Shown here in pieces: positions 45,961-58,100 of a DNA stretch of 64,000 nucleotides. Numbering within the stretch: the first letter of the stretch is position 1; every line of letters begins with the position of its first letter. The notes below the pieces were generated by a model. The model was given only the letters and a program-made list of their open reading frames with translations. It made no database searches and was not told the origin of the DNA. Location: NCBI GenBank assembly GCA_015698045.1, contig BLAL01000215.1, positions 310,001 to 374,000 of the forward strand, written 5' to 3'. The translations under genes were made by a program, and so were the position numbers. The stretch comes from Rhizophagus clarus. Lineage: Eukaryota > Glomeromycota > Glomeromycetes > Glomerales > Glomeraceae.

Positions 45961-48929
45961 ATCTATAATCAATTTTTTATCCACAACATTAGAGTCAGCA
46001 GTGGTTCATTCTGAAGTAAAGAAAAACATTTCAATGATTCAGAAAAAATATCTTTTATTCTAATTACAAATAAATATATATATATATAAATAATGCAAGA
46101 TTTGTGTATAAATCCTTTATTTTTAGTACTTTATCACCTCATAATAGTGAAGTCCATTTTATATTTGTATCAGGATATCAAAGGAAAAAATAATGATGTC
46201 CAATAATAATAAGGAATTGCATTTATAATATAATTATGCAAATAATAATTAATTCTATAGTGGACTAGAAATTGTAGAACTACTTATATCTTTTAAAGAT
46301 TTCTTCTAAATATACAGTATTTTTATTTTTATGATTCCACTTAGTATTATCAAAAAAAAAAATATATTTGTATAAATGATTTTTTTCCAACAAAGCTTGG
46401 AATAAATTCTGTAAATATTATATAGTATTATAAAAATCGAATTCCCTGGTTAATGTATTTATCCAGTTTAGTATTAGATTTTGTTTTGTTATCTTTCAAG
46501 AAATTAGCGTGAAAGTTACTCTATTATATTTTATCATTGTTTTTGTTAATATTGATCTAATTCGTGATGCATTTAATGAAAAAGAAACATTGACAAATAT
46601 TCAATAATTGCTATTAAATTAATTTCAATATTAGGCAAATTATGATCCATATGATTCAATTTGTATAGCTGTATAGGGAATATAAGCTAGTCTTTTACAA
46701 TCTTGTCGCCACATAAATTTCTGAATGTATCTGATTTTCTTTATATTTCAATGTACTTTATGAAATACTCTAATGCATAGTGGTGAAAGATTTTTTCAAA
46801 TCAATAGATTAATTTTTTCTTATCAATCTCTTTTCTTGTAAAACTTTTTAAAATTTAAGTATTTGTCCATTTTTTCAGTTTTACTAAAAAAATGATTACA
46901 GAAAAATCCTTGATAAATAAAGGTGATCGCCTATTCTCAGAAGTATAGGATGGACATATATTGAAAGGTCTACAAATGTTCGCTTACTTAAGGGAATAAT
47001 TTGACAAGGCTTTCTCAACAAATATAATAGCATGATTGTGGCCTAAATTTGCCAAATATGAAGTTTGTGTTAAGTTTTAAAGAAATCTTTTGAATGAAAA
47101 AATCGTTTTTAATTATAGTAATGAATAATTTGAGTTTTCAGGGAGTATTCAATAATTATATTTCTTTAGTAAATTATTAAAGTGGGTGAATTTCTTGCTT
47201 GGATGAATGAATACTTCTTTTGTTCATCTAATAGGATAAATTTATCATAAAAATTACTTATTTGATGCTTGTAGTGAATAGTTGATTGTTTGATTAGTTT
47301 TTATTTTTTTAAAAAAAATCCAATATTTAATAAAAATTCATATTTAAAATAAATAATGGCAAAATATAAGGAATATGAGCATAGATTGCCACTAGATTGC
47401 CCCTAGATTGCCCCTATAAATATCTTTTATTTTTCTCTAAGCCTTATAAGCCTTGTTGTAAAATTTACACAGCCTCACAAAGTGACGCATAATTTAAGAT
47501 TTCTATTTATGATATTTATGATGACAACAATATTAATGACAACACCAACAATGTTAAAATTAACGCCACAACAATCAGGTTGGCTTGATTGAAGAAATCA
47601 TCCCCAAATTTCACAAGTTGATTCTGATTTGATTCTGGAGAGTTCAAAAAAAAAAAAAAATATTGTCTTGCCTGAAATGTAATATGTATTTTACAAAAAG
47701 GTTAAATATAATGAAGTATGGGTTAAGGAATGTAATTTAATATAGATGATGATGGTATTCCTCAAAATGATCTAAAGGTAATCAAAGACATAAGAATCAT
47801 TATTGTGATCCGGTAATTTATTTGAATATATTATTAATTAATGTATATTTTATTCCAATGTATTTATTTACAATATATTTGGGAAATTTTACTTGATTTA
47901 AATCAATATCAGTTAACTATAACTATTCATCAGATCTTGGCGCAAAAAAAACTTATTTTATTTGTTTATGAATAGTATCGCAAAAAAAAAAAAAAAAAAA
48001 ATATCGAATAATTATAATTTTCGCTAAAAAAAAATATATGTATAATCCAATTTTTGTCTAAAGCATGTATCATTAATGTTATTACCGCATAGCCGTTCTT
48101 GTCTCTAAATTATATTACTATTGCCTGTTTTTCGTGTGTTTTTTTTAGCTATTTGTTGTACGTCATTAATTCTTGAAATCGTGTACTTATTTATCATGCA
48201 ACATCTGCAATATACTGTACATGTATTTGTTCGAATAAATATTACGGTATACTATGGCGTAAATAATTAGGAAAAAATAATAGCTTGTATATGAGACAAA
48301 AAATTTCACGAATTATTATTATTTTTTATGTTGCGCGAAGCACGAATATGGTATAGTTGCGGTCGCATATATTTTGTGATATGACAAAAAGTCGCGACGT
48401 TTGATATTTTACGAAATACAAGACAAGGTTGTTTGTACGAGTATATGCATTAAATGTACGGTTATCGTTAAAAAATAAATTCTATAGATTAACATCCCTT
48501 CAGAATTATCACTATTCTGATGTTATGTTCGAATAGCATGAAAATTTAACCATATTTTCAGATACAAATAATAGCAATAGAATGAAAGAATGTATGAACA
48601 ATGCATTGAATATGTTTATCAAGGTTATACTATTTAAAATGTTCTCGTTTATTTATAAAAAATATATATAAAATTAACTAAGAAATATACTAGTTTTAAA
48701 TTTTAATTAATAATGAAAAAATAGTTAGTATCCAATGCCCTTAAGGGTACTTGATCCATGATGAAGACAAAAATTTCTTTGTTCGGTATATTGTTACATC
48801 TGATAATTTAGATTATCAGGCGTTTATTAATTGGGGATTTATGCTAATACAACTTGCTACTAAGCTTGTATAAAAATAGGTTACGTAAGCCTGATAAAAC
48901 AGTCACTCAGCACTCGTGACCTCATAACT
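45961..48929. other. Gene-poor stretch
   Basis: No supportable gene. Small features: a three-copy CTAGATTGCCCC-like repeat near 47390-47420 and a long A-run at 47983-48000. Confidence 0.5.
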
Positions 48930-49070
48930 GCGGCACTATCGTGCCTTATATGTATTTGCAATAAGCAATATGATCAATAAAGTTTGTTGAGCGGAGCTCA
49001 GCAAACTTCACCAATCATATTGCTTATTGCAAATACAACAGTTACGAGGCACTTCGTGCCTCGTAACTAT
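48930..49070. repeat. Foldback (inverted-repeat) element
   Basis: Arms 48952-48975 and 49015-49038 are perfect 24-bp inverted copies (TGTATTTGCAATAAGC... and its complement). Inside, AAGTTTGTTGAGC pairs with a near-complement containing CTCAGCAAACTT. Just outside, 49042-49068 forms its own 12-bp perfect hairpin (GTTACGAGGCAC, loop TTC, complement), and the left side has a weaker GGCAC...GTGCC pair. It is the size of a small MITE or foldback element; no coding capacity and no target duplication identified. Confidence 0.85.
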
Positions 49071-49508
49071 TAATTATTAGGTATTTTTACACTAGTGAAT
49101 TTGGTTTAACTTAGCAATCAGGTGAAAATGTTCTTGATTCGTCAATCTTGAAGCGTTACTGTATTTAAACATGTAAAAGATTATTTAATAAACCAATTGG
49201 GTTCAATGTAATAATGAACGATAATGATTTAAATGATTAAATTTCCCATTTAAATATGCAATGACAAAAGTATAAACAAAGTTCATGCAATAGTTTGCGG
49301 TCAAAAAACATATTAGCCGCAGGCACAGTAATATCGATCCACAAGCGTAGCAATGCATTCAGCCGATCCGCAATTTACTGCGCTTTTGCGACAGGCTGTT
49401 CATTATCTATTTACCCTTAATAGGTTAGACGATAAATTTCTTATATTGTTGTATATATATTTCCACAAATAATTTTCAAAAAAAAAAAAATAATAATAAT
49501 AATAAAAA
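49071..49508. other. Promoter side of the Sel1 gene
   Basis: No gene. An A-rich run with AATAATAATAAT stands directly before the ATG at 49509. Confidence 0.5.
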
Positions 49509-51752
49509 ATGTCTTCAAATAATGATTTAAACGATGATGAAATGTTATTGAGAGAATTTTTAAAAGAATTTTATCGTCAAATGCTAACAATAGAAGATTA
49601 TATTAGATTTAAAGATAAATTAATAGAATGGATGAAAACCTTTTTAAAAATCAATAAAAAAACTTATAATGTGATTTTAAAATTAATGGAAGATCACGAA
49701 GAAATTGAAAATTGGTTTTCTAGTTTAATAGGATTTTTTTATGAAAATGGTATAGGTATCAACAAAATTGATGAAAATAAATCTTTAGAATTTTATTTTT
49801 TAGCGATTAATATTAAAAATAGAAAATTGATTTCCGTATATCAAATACTTAATATTATTATCGCAAAATATTTAATATCATTTCATTATTATAAAGATAT
49901 TATTATAAGTAAAAGACTTTTGATTTCTAAAGAGTTTAATCATATAAAAGATAAAAATTTGACAATTTTATCTCAAATTCAATTCGAAAATTTTAATGGA
50001 TTGGAAATAAATTTATATAAGGATGAGATAACTACCATTGAAAAATATTTTAGAACAATAGATAAAGGTTTTAAAGTAAAAAATGATCAAACAGATTATA
50101 ATAAAAGGAGAGAAATGATCAATTTAAATAATTTGGCATATAGTTATCAATATGGTATGGGAAAAGAAAAAAATGAAAATAAAGCATTTGAATGTTATTT
50201 AAAAGCTGCTAAAGAAGGAAATGTAAATGCACAAAATAATTTAGGATATTGTTATCAAAATGGAATTGGAACAGAAAAAAATGAAAGCAAAGCACTTGAA
50301 TGTTATTTAAAAGCCGCTAAAGAAGGAGAAGCAAATGCACAATATAATTTAGGTTGTTGTCATCAAAATGGAATAGGAGTAAATGAAAATATTAAAAAAG
50401 CTTTTGAATGGTATCTTAAATCTGCTGAAAAAAAACTACCAATTGCACAATTTATATTAGGCAATTGTTATAAAAATGGAATTGGAATAAAAAAAGATGA
50501 AAATAGAGCAGGTGAATATTATTTAAGAGCTGCAAAAGGAGGAAATTCAGATGCAGTAAATATGTTAGGTGATCATTATAAAAATGTGGAAAAGGACTTA
50601 AAGAAAGCATTTGAGTGGTATTTAAAATCTGCTAGAAATGGAAATTCTGATGCGCAAGTTAAATTAGGTGATTATTACCATAAATTTAAAACTCAAAGAA
50701 ATAGACATTTAAAGGAAGCTGTTTATTGGTATGATAGGGCAGTAAAAAAAGGGAATGTAATGGCACAATATAATCTTGGTTGTTGTTTTCTCTTTGGTAT
50801 AGGAATTAATAAAGATTCAGTTAAAGCTTTTGAATTGTTTAAAGAATTCGTTAAAAATGTAAAAGCTTTTGAATTTTATGAAAAAAATCCTCCTAAGTTA
50901 CGCAAGATTGTTGTAGAAAAATATCATCGTGATGCATTAGATCAATTGGGTTCATTATATAAATCAAAAAGTGTTATTAATAAAGATAATTTTAAACCAT
51001 TTCAAATAATTAAAGAATTAGCTGAAGAAGATTATCTAAATACTTTATTTCAACTTGGATATTATTATAGTAATGGAATTGGAACTGAAATTAATAATGA
51101 AACAGCATTTGAATTGTACAAAATAGCAGCAGAAAGAGGACTTAGTGTGGCTCAAAGTAGTCTGGGTAATTTATATGAGAATGGCATTGGAGTAGAAAAG
51201 AGTTTTAATAAAGCATTTTATTGGTATAATAAATCAGCCGTAAATAATAATAATGAAGTTGTACAATATAAGTTGGGTCAATATTATGAATTAGGAATTG
51301 GTGTTGACAAAAGTTTAGCTCAAGCATTTTACTTCTATAAAAAATCCAATGAAAATGGTTTTTTTGAATCTAATTTTCAACTCGGATATTGTTACGTAAA
51401 TGGATATGGAACTAAAATTAGAAGGAAAAAAGGATTTGAATTGTATAATAAAACTGGAAAATCTAAAAATTTTAATGTTTTATTATATAAAAACGTTAAT
51501 CAAATACATAATGATTTAGATAAAATTAATTATCTTTATCATAAACTAGCAGATGATGATAATGGAGCTATATTATACGAATTAGGTGAATTTTATGAAT
51601 CAGGAAAAGGTGTCCAGAAAAATGAAATTAGAGCTTTTGCATTTTATAAACAATCAGCCGAGAAAGGATATATAGTTGGAAAATGCAAGCTTGCATACCG
51701 TTATGAAAATGGAATTGGAACATATATTGATAAAGGCAGCTGGTTCAATTGA
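49509..51752 (+). CDS. Sel1-repeat protein (747 residues)
   Basis: A single-exon frame. The N-terminal 200 residues are helical and lack clear repeats (LREFLKEFYRQMLTIEDYIR). From about residue 205 to 440 and again from 500 to 745 there are Sel1-like repeats of 35-37 residues, e.g. NAQNNLGYCYQNGIGTEKNE and KAFEWYLKSAEKK. Such helix-turn-helix solenoids are protein-interaction scaffolds; in Rhizophagus they often accompany kinase domains, but none is present here. The end is odd: after YENGIGT the frame stops at YIDKGSWFN, while frame +1 continues KAAGSIDLHKETTEIRM to a TAA at 51808-51810. A late frameshift may have shortened the last repeat. Related to the relic at 36357. Confidence 0.9.
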   Translation: MSSNNDLNDDEMLLREFLKEFYRQMLTIEDYIRFKDKLIEWMKTFLKINKKTYNVILKLMEDHEEIENWFSSLIGFFYENGIGINKIDENKSLEFYFLAINIKNRKLISVYQILNIIIAKYLISFHYYKDIIISKRLLISKEFNHIKDKNLTILSQIQFENFNGLEINLYKDEITTIEKYFRTIDKGFKVKNDQTDYNKRREMINLNNLAYSYQYGMGKEKNENKAFECYLKAAKEGNVNAQNNLGYCYQNGIGTEKNESKALECYLKAAKEGEANAQYNLGCCHQNGIGVNENIKKAFEWYLKSAEKKLPIAQFILGNCYKNGIGIKKDENRAGEYYLRAAKGGNSDAVNMLGDHYKNVEKDLKKAFEWYLKSARNGNSDAQVKLGDYYHKFKTQRNRHLKEAVYWYDRAVKKGNVMAQYNLGCCFLFGIGINKDSVKAFELFKEFVKNVKAFEFYEKNPPKLRKIVVEKYHRDALDQLGSLYKSKSVINKDNFKPFQIIKELAEEDYLNTLFQLGYYYSNGIGTEINNETAFELYKIAAERGLSVAQSSLGNLYENGIGVEKSFNKAFYWYNKSAVNNNNEVVQYKLGQYYELGIGVDKSLAQAFYFYKKSNENGFFESNFQLGYCYVNGYGTKIRRKKGFELYNKTGKSKNFNVLLYKNVNQIHNDLDKINYLYHKLADDDNGAILYELGEFYESGKGVQKNEIRAFAFYKQSAEKGYIVGKCKLAYRYENGIGTYIDKGSWFN

Positions 51753-52139
51753 TTTACATAAAGAAACAACTGAAATAAGGATGGAAACATTTCTAAATTA
51801 TTATATATAAGTTAAACTTGGTTCATTAAAAATAAAAGTATAAAAATCCGTCAAAATCAAATTAATTTATTGTTTTTATGCTTATTAGCACTAACACAAG
51901 AGCTTAATACATTCACAGCTTGAGCACATTGCTTTCTCTTTGTATTAACTTAGTAATCTCAATTATTTGTAATTAATTTTTTTTGCTGATGGATAAAATA
52001 AATAAAAGTCAATTAAATTTTAAAAGAAGCATTGCTCGCTCGTAACTTTAATTATTTAATTGACAATAGAAATAATTCATTAATGAAACACTAATAAAAA
52101 AAATTATATAATTTCGTGATCAAGATAAAACATCATGCC
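51753..52139. other. Convergent spacer
   Basis: 3' flank shared by the Sel1 gene and the TRANK1-like gene. AATAAAAGTATAAAA near 51830 and AATAAATAAAAG near 52000 (plus strand) are possible poly(A) signals. No gene. Confidence 0.5.
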
Positions 52140-55100
52140 CTAAGTACTAGAATTAGCTTCAAATTTGTATTTATCCATCAATTTTTGAAACTGATTGATG
52201 GTAACTTTTGCCTCTTGCAATTCATTTTCCAACCACTGAATATTTATTACTTCTAACTTTGGTGAATTCTCAGTTATTGATAATGATTTTAATGTCTGCT
52301 CAACTTTCTTATGATAATCCCTAAATACAAATTTCATTGAACTTAGTTAAAGAAAACAACTATAAAAATTCCAAATATTTAACAAACCTTAATTCATCTT
52401 CTAATTCCAAACATTGGTTACTCCTATTTATATCTGAAGAGTAATTAATAAAGCGTCTATGCAGACTATTCAACTCCACAACAATATCTACTGTCTGGCC
52501 CTTCAATAACATAATACATTTCTTCTTTGATTTTTTATTTATCCCTTTCGCAATAATTTTGCAGAAATTTGTCATATCATTATAAATCTTATCTGGCATT
52601 GGATCATAATCAGGTTTACGTGATTTTACACGTCTATAAATCCGACGAATCCAGACTTGAATTTTTTTGGTAGCTGCTTCTAGCCGATGAACTTGATTAA
52701 TAATATCTTCTGCCTCCAGCAATTCATTTTTCAACCATTTAATGTCTATTTTTTTGTGCTTTACTGAATTTCCAGTTACTGACAATGATTTCAATGCTTG
52801 GTTAACTTTATTATGATAATTCCTAAATTATAAATTCATCGAACTCGTTAGTATTTGGGAAATTTATAATTATTTTTCTTTAAACTAACCTTAGTAATTC
52901 TAATTGGTTACTTTCGCTTTTATCTTGAGAAATATTATTAATGATTGTTTCCATTCGCCTATACAGACTAATCAGCTTCACAACTACATCTACTGTCTGG
53001 CCCTTCAATAAAATAATATATTTCTTCTTTGATTTTTTATTTATCTCTTTCGCACAGAAATTTGTCATATCATTATAAATCTTATCTGGCATTGGATCAT
53101 AATCAGGTTTACGTGATTTTACACGTCTATAAATCCGACGAATCCAGACTTGAATTTTTTTGGTAGCTTCTATCCGACAATTCCAAGTTTGAATTTTTCT
53201 GATTGTAAGTACCCTGCGAAACCAACCTTGGAGTTTTCTAATTGCATTTTGAGATTGTCCAATTTGGCGAAACCAAATTTGAAGTTTATTTACGGTAGTA
53301 ACTTTTTCCCGAAATTTTATTGGTGATTTAATTCGCTGAAGTGCAGAACGGAATTCTTTAGTAGATCTATATGTAAGCTTCATTACATCATTTTTCTCTA
53401 AGTTAGAAAATTTTGACAAAACTTTAGAATTTTCTACATGATAGTGAACAATAACCAGGGAATCAAGACTTGTTTCCTTAAGATCATTATACAGAACGTT
53501 TGTAAGTTGCTCCATAGATTTCTTATTTAGGTATTGTTTAACTTTTGCAGAAATAACTCTTCGATTCAAGTATTTGAAATAAATAATGACTTCCGTTGCA
53601 AATTTTGGCTCATTTATACTAATAAGGATCAAAAGACGTATCAATCGAAGAATAATTGACAAGTAAACCATTTCTTCACGAATTAGATAGTTAAGAAGTT
53701 GCTGGACTTGTTTAAATGAATATTTGATCATAACCAGATAATTCACTCTGTTATAATTATATTGATAACCTGGAATGAGCGGCTCTGTAGTGAATGCTTC
53801 AAAATAATTAATCAGATACGCTCTAGGAATACAAAATTCAAAATATCCAGGTTTAATTGCAAAAATTAAAAATACGGTAAATTCCATAAGAGATACAAGA
53901 TCACCGAAAGCGTCGGATGTAACAATATTTACTGAGTGGGCGTTGTCAATAGCATACTGAATAAATATCTTTATATTTGAAATTGCATTGATCACATCAT
54001 TGAAATAAAGATAAAAAAAGAATGCTGAAAGTCGATTTCCAACCGGCATTGCTTTGTTATGTCCTTTGTACTCAAATCCAATAGGTAAATTATATGAATT
54101 TGAAAGAATTTTTGGTTTCGACATTTCCCAGTTGATATTATTAATACTCCGCCTGTCTTGTAACCGGTGAAAAACGAACGCACACTTCAACATAACTTCA
54201 AAATTATTAATATACTTAGCATCAACTAACCATGTCTTGCGAGCACAATCAACAAATCTATCTCGAGAGAATTTAGCAAGATTTGCAATAATCATATGAG
54301 TGGCCTCTGGACAGCTTATCTGTGGCGATTTATGGCGAACATGAATTTTAACTAGCCTTTCAGTCCACCACTTTTGTAAGTTACGAATGTTACGAATTTC
54401 TTCAATGATTTGCTCATTTTTAAGAAGATGATTATCTCTCAATAATATATTCACATCCAACTTCATCATTACAGTGTAATGAAAAATTACAAATTCCAAA
54501 CGTTGACACAGAATTGACGGTGTTGGTATCACATGGTGGTTCCGGCAACCCGGTTTTTGACAGGATGTAAACATATAACAAATTCGAGAACTTATATCTG
54601 GAATATCTCTACCTCTTTGATCGGCATTCTTGATGAGCTCAAAAATACGTAGGATAAGGCACTGAGAGATTCTCTGGTATACATCATTCACATCATAATG
54701 ATGCTGATCATTCATAACTTCTTCTGCTTCCGCTAATCTGTTTTTATAAGTTTTGTTTTCAAAATCGAGGAGCGGACTGGCAAATGGGATTTGTCGTTTT
54801 TGCAAATTGTTCACTTCTACTATACAAAAAACGTCTTCAAAATTCTTTTTTATGTGATCTTCCTTTTTATTATTGATGTTTTCAATTAAAGAAAAGACTA
54901 ATTCACACATCCGTAGGAGATAATGAAGTCGTTCACGATGCTGATAATTGGCCTGAATACCAGATAATTGAAGGATTTGCAGCCATATATTCATCGCATG
55001 AAACTCAGTAGCAAGTATTTCACGATGCTTGAAAAATTGTATACATCTGTAAACTTTATCAATATCCTTATCTAAATAAGCCGAATATAAACTAAACTCT

Positions 55101-58100
55101 TCTATCAATTCATTCCATTTCTCAGTTTTTCTCATCGATCGTAATTCATATCTCATGATAAGCACTTTCAACTCACCAAGATATTTCCTTAAGGCATCAT
55201 CAGAACTTGTATTATGTGTCATTGTTTCTTTCAATATCTTGATTCTACATACATACAAGAGGAACTCAAACGCCTTAATAATATCTTCTTCATTATCAAT
55301 TAATTTTATATAAATTTCAATAGCTTCTTCAAATTTACCATATGAAATGGCGGTAGTACGATAATGGATTTTAACGTGATCAGCAACATACTGATATGTA
55401 TTGCTATTAATTTCTTGTTTATATCTTTTTTGCGGTAATTAAACAAATATTAGATTAATTTATTTAATTTATTTATTATTTTTTTTTTTTTATAAATTAT
55501 AATTTCAATGGATATAATGCTCACCTCAGTATAAAATCAGCGGCAATTTCATAAAGGCGACCATCTTCGTAGGCAAGGGCAGCATTATCATACTTCTTTG
55601 CCTTTTCAAAGTATTCACCTGCTTCGTACCACATACTGGCCATGCGATAATTTTGTGCAGCATATTCAAACATATGTTGTTCAGCATAAATATCACCGGC
55701 TTCTTTATACATGCTAACTTCCTATAAATTTTACGAAATTGTAAATATCGGGTTTAAAGTAAATATGTGATAATTAAAGATTACGTTACCCAAATACATT
55801 AAAGATTTTACCTGATAACATAAAATCGCCATGTTTGGGCGAGAACACTCTTTGAAAGCTACAGCAGCAACATTGAAATTGGACTTTATAGTATCATCAT
55901 TAGAATCGTTTATAGAATCCCTAGCAATTTGACGAAGATGATAAGCATTGGCGAGTTTGTATCTCTCTCTATTTCCACTAATTTCAAAATAATCCTTAGC
56001 CTAGAAACCAAAATATAATCTTATTTAGTAAACTACAATGTTAATATTTCAAGAGTGATCCCACCTGTTCATACTGCCGCTGTTCGAAAAAGTCTTTCCC
56101 TTGTTCATCCCATTCACGTGAATCACTTTTCTTGGCTAAAGCTAAAAGGGCTTCTTCATCTACTTTTTGCTTCTTAACTAGCTGTTTCCAGTACTCTCGA
56201 ATGGGCGTATTACAATCAGCCTCTTCGTCACATATCAAGAGACGCTGCTTAGCTCTGGTTACTGCAACATAAAGATGTTTGAATTCTGAAGAAAGAATGT
56301 AATGTTTCTCGTGAAAGAAAGTCTGAACACTCTTACAATCCTCCCCCAAAATAGGAGGAATTACTCGCCACTAAAATAACCAAACAACGATTAATAAAAG
56401 ATGTCATAACTTAAGATAAACAATGCATGGTTTTATACCTTTTTTGGTGCAAGTGAACCGGTAAAGAAATTATATAGAAGCACGTCGTTAAATTCCATAC
56501 CCTTAGCATCAAACACAGTCATTACTATTGCACCTCTACCGATTAATTTTTTCAAACGTAATTTGGTTTTATCATCACGTACAATGATAACTTGAGAATG
56601 TCCGAATGAAATTTGTCTTTTTTTGAACACAGAGAACACATCCTCTTGAAATTCGCCATCGAAAATAGGTATTGGACCACTGACCTCTGCACGTTCGCGT
56701 GATAGATCATGGTCAATAGAATCAGGGAAAAAATGCTTTATCAGGTCAATCACTGAAGCAGCAAGTTGAAGAATTCCATCGTGAGATCGATAATTAATAT
56801 TCAGATCAAATTGTTTCGGTTTTACAATGCTGTGATGTTTGGTTTGAATCCGAGTAAGCTCCCATTGATACATCAAGGCTCGTAAATCTATGATTAAACG
56901 ATTATTAAGAAACCCAGGAAGATGAAAAAATCTTTGGTAGATACAGTACCTTGAAATCGGAAAGAAGATCCTTTAGCGATACATTGCGCTATATCTCCGG
57001 CTAAAAAGATACTATTAACACGATCAAAAATCCTTAAAATAAGTGCTAAATCTACAATATTATTATCTTGACATTCATCGATGTATACTTCGTGAATGTG
57101 TAGGCTGCCCAGTGATTTTTTTTTAGCACAACGAAAGATAGCTAACGTTCTGTAAAAAGGTTCAGATAATTTTAATTTAAACTTATTTAATAACTAAAAA
57201 TTGTGTTATTTGCTCTTACCGATCCATCGAATCGTAATCGCAATTTCGTGCCTTCATCTTTTCATATTTTTGAAATAAATCATAAATCAGATCACGGTTG
57301 TAGCAAAATGCTGGATATTTTTTGATACTGACGCTTCTGTAATCCTCTCTTGACAGGAAATCTACGTCAGGATTTGTACCCTCAAAAAAAAAGAAAAATG
57401 AATATAAGTAGGGTGAATTTGAATATCACCGGTAAAATATTATATATATTGGCTTCTCACCTTAATAATAGAAAATTCAGAATAAACCAACCCGCATTCA
57501 AATTTTTTCTTACAATAATCACGAAGTGACGGCCAATACTTTGTATTAAAGGTTTTGTATTTCACAAAATTCTTATCCGCTATATTGATGAAAGATTTTT
57601 TGCTATTTTTCTTAATATACGAATCAACATTATCTGCATTCAACTTTTTTTGTATAATTAAGTCACGATTGTTAATGCCAAAAGTTCCCTGAAGCATTTT
57701 AGAAAATTTACCGAAGGTAATAAACAAAGGAAAATATTCATCTGTCAGCTGTAGATGATTGAATGTGTCTGGGATGCTATTTAACTCCTCCTCCTCATCT
57801 TTCTCCTCGTACATCTCTGGAGTATATGCACTTTCTTTCCCTTTCTCTTTTCTATATTCATTAAACTGCGTCATAGACATCTTCTTCCCGGCATTTTTAG
57901 CGGATTCTAATATCAGGCGAAAATCCTTCATCATCTTGTGACGAAAAGTTGGACTCACTGTAATAAATATCTGTCTTTTATAAAAATTTCTGTTATTGTC
58001 ACGTAACTTTTTGTCGAGTTGGCTACTTAAGTACGAAGCTATCTGCCTATATAAAATACATGTAGACTTTCCAGTCCCTAAAAATTTGACTTTTTTTAGA

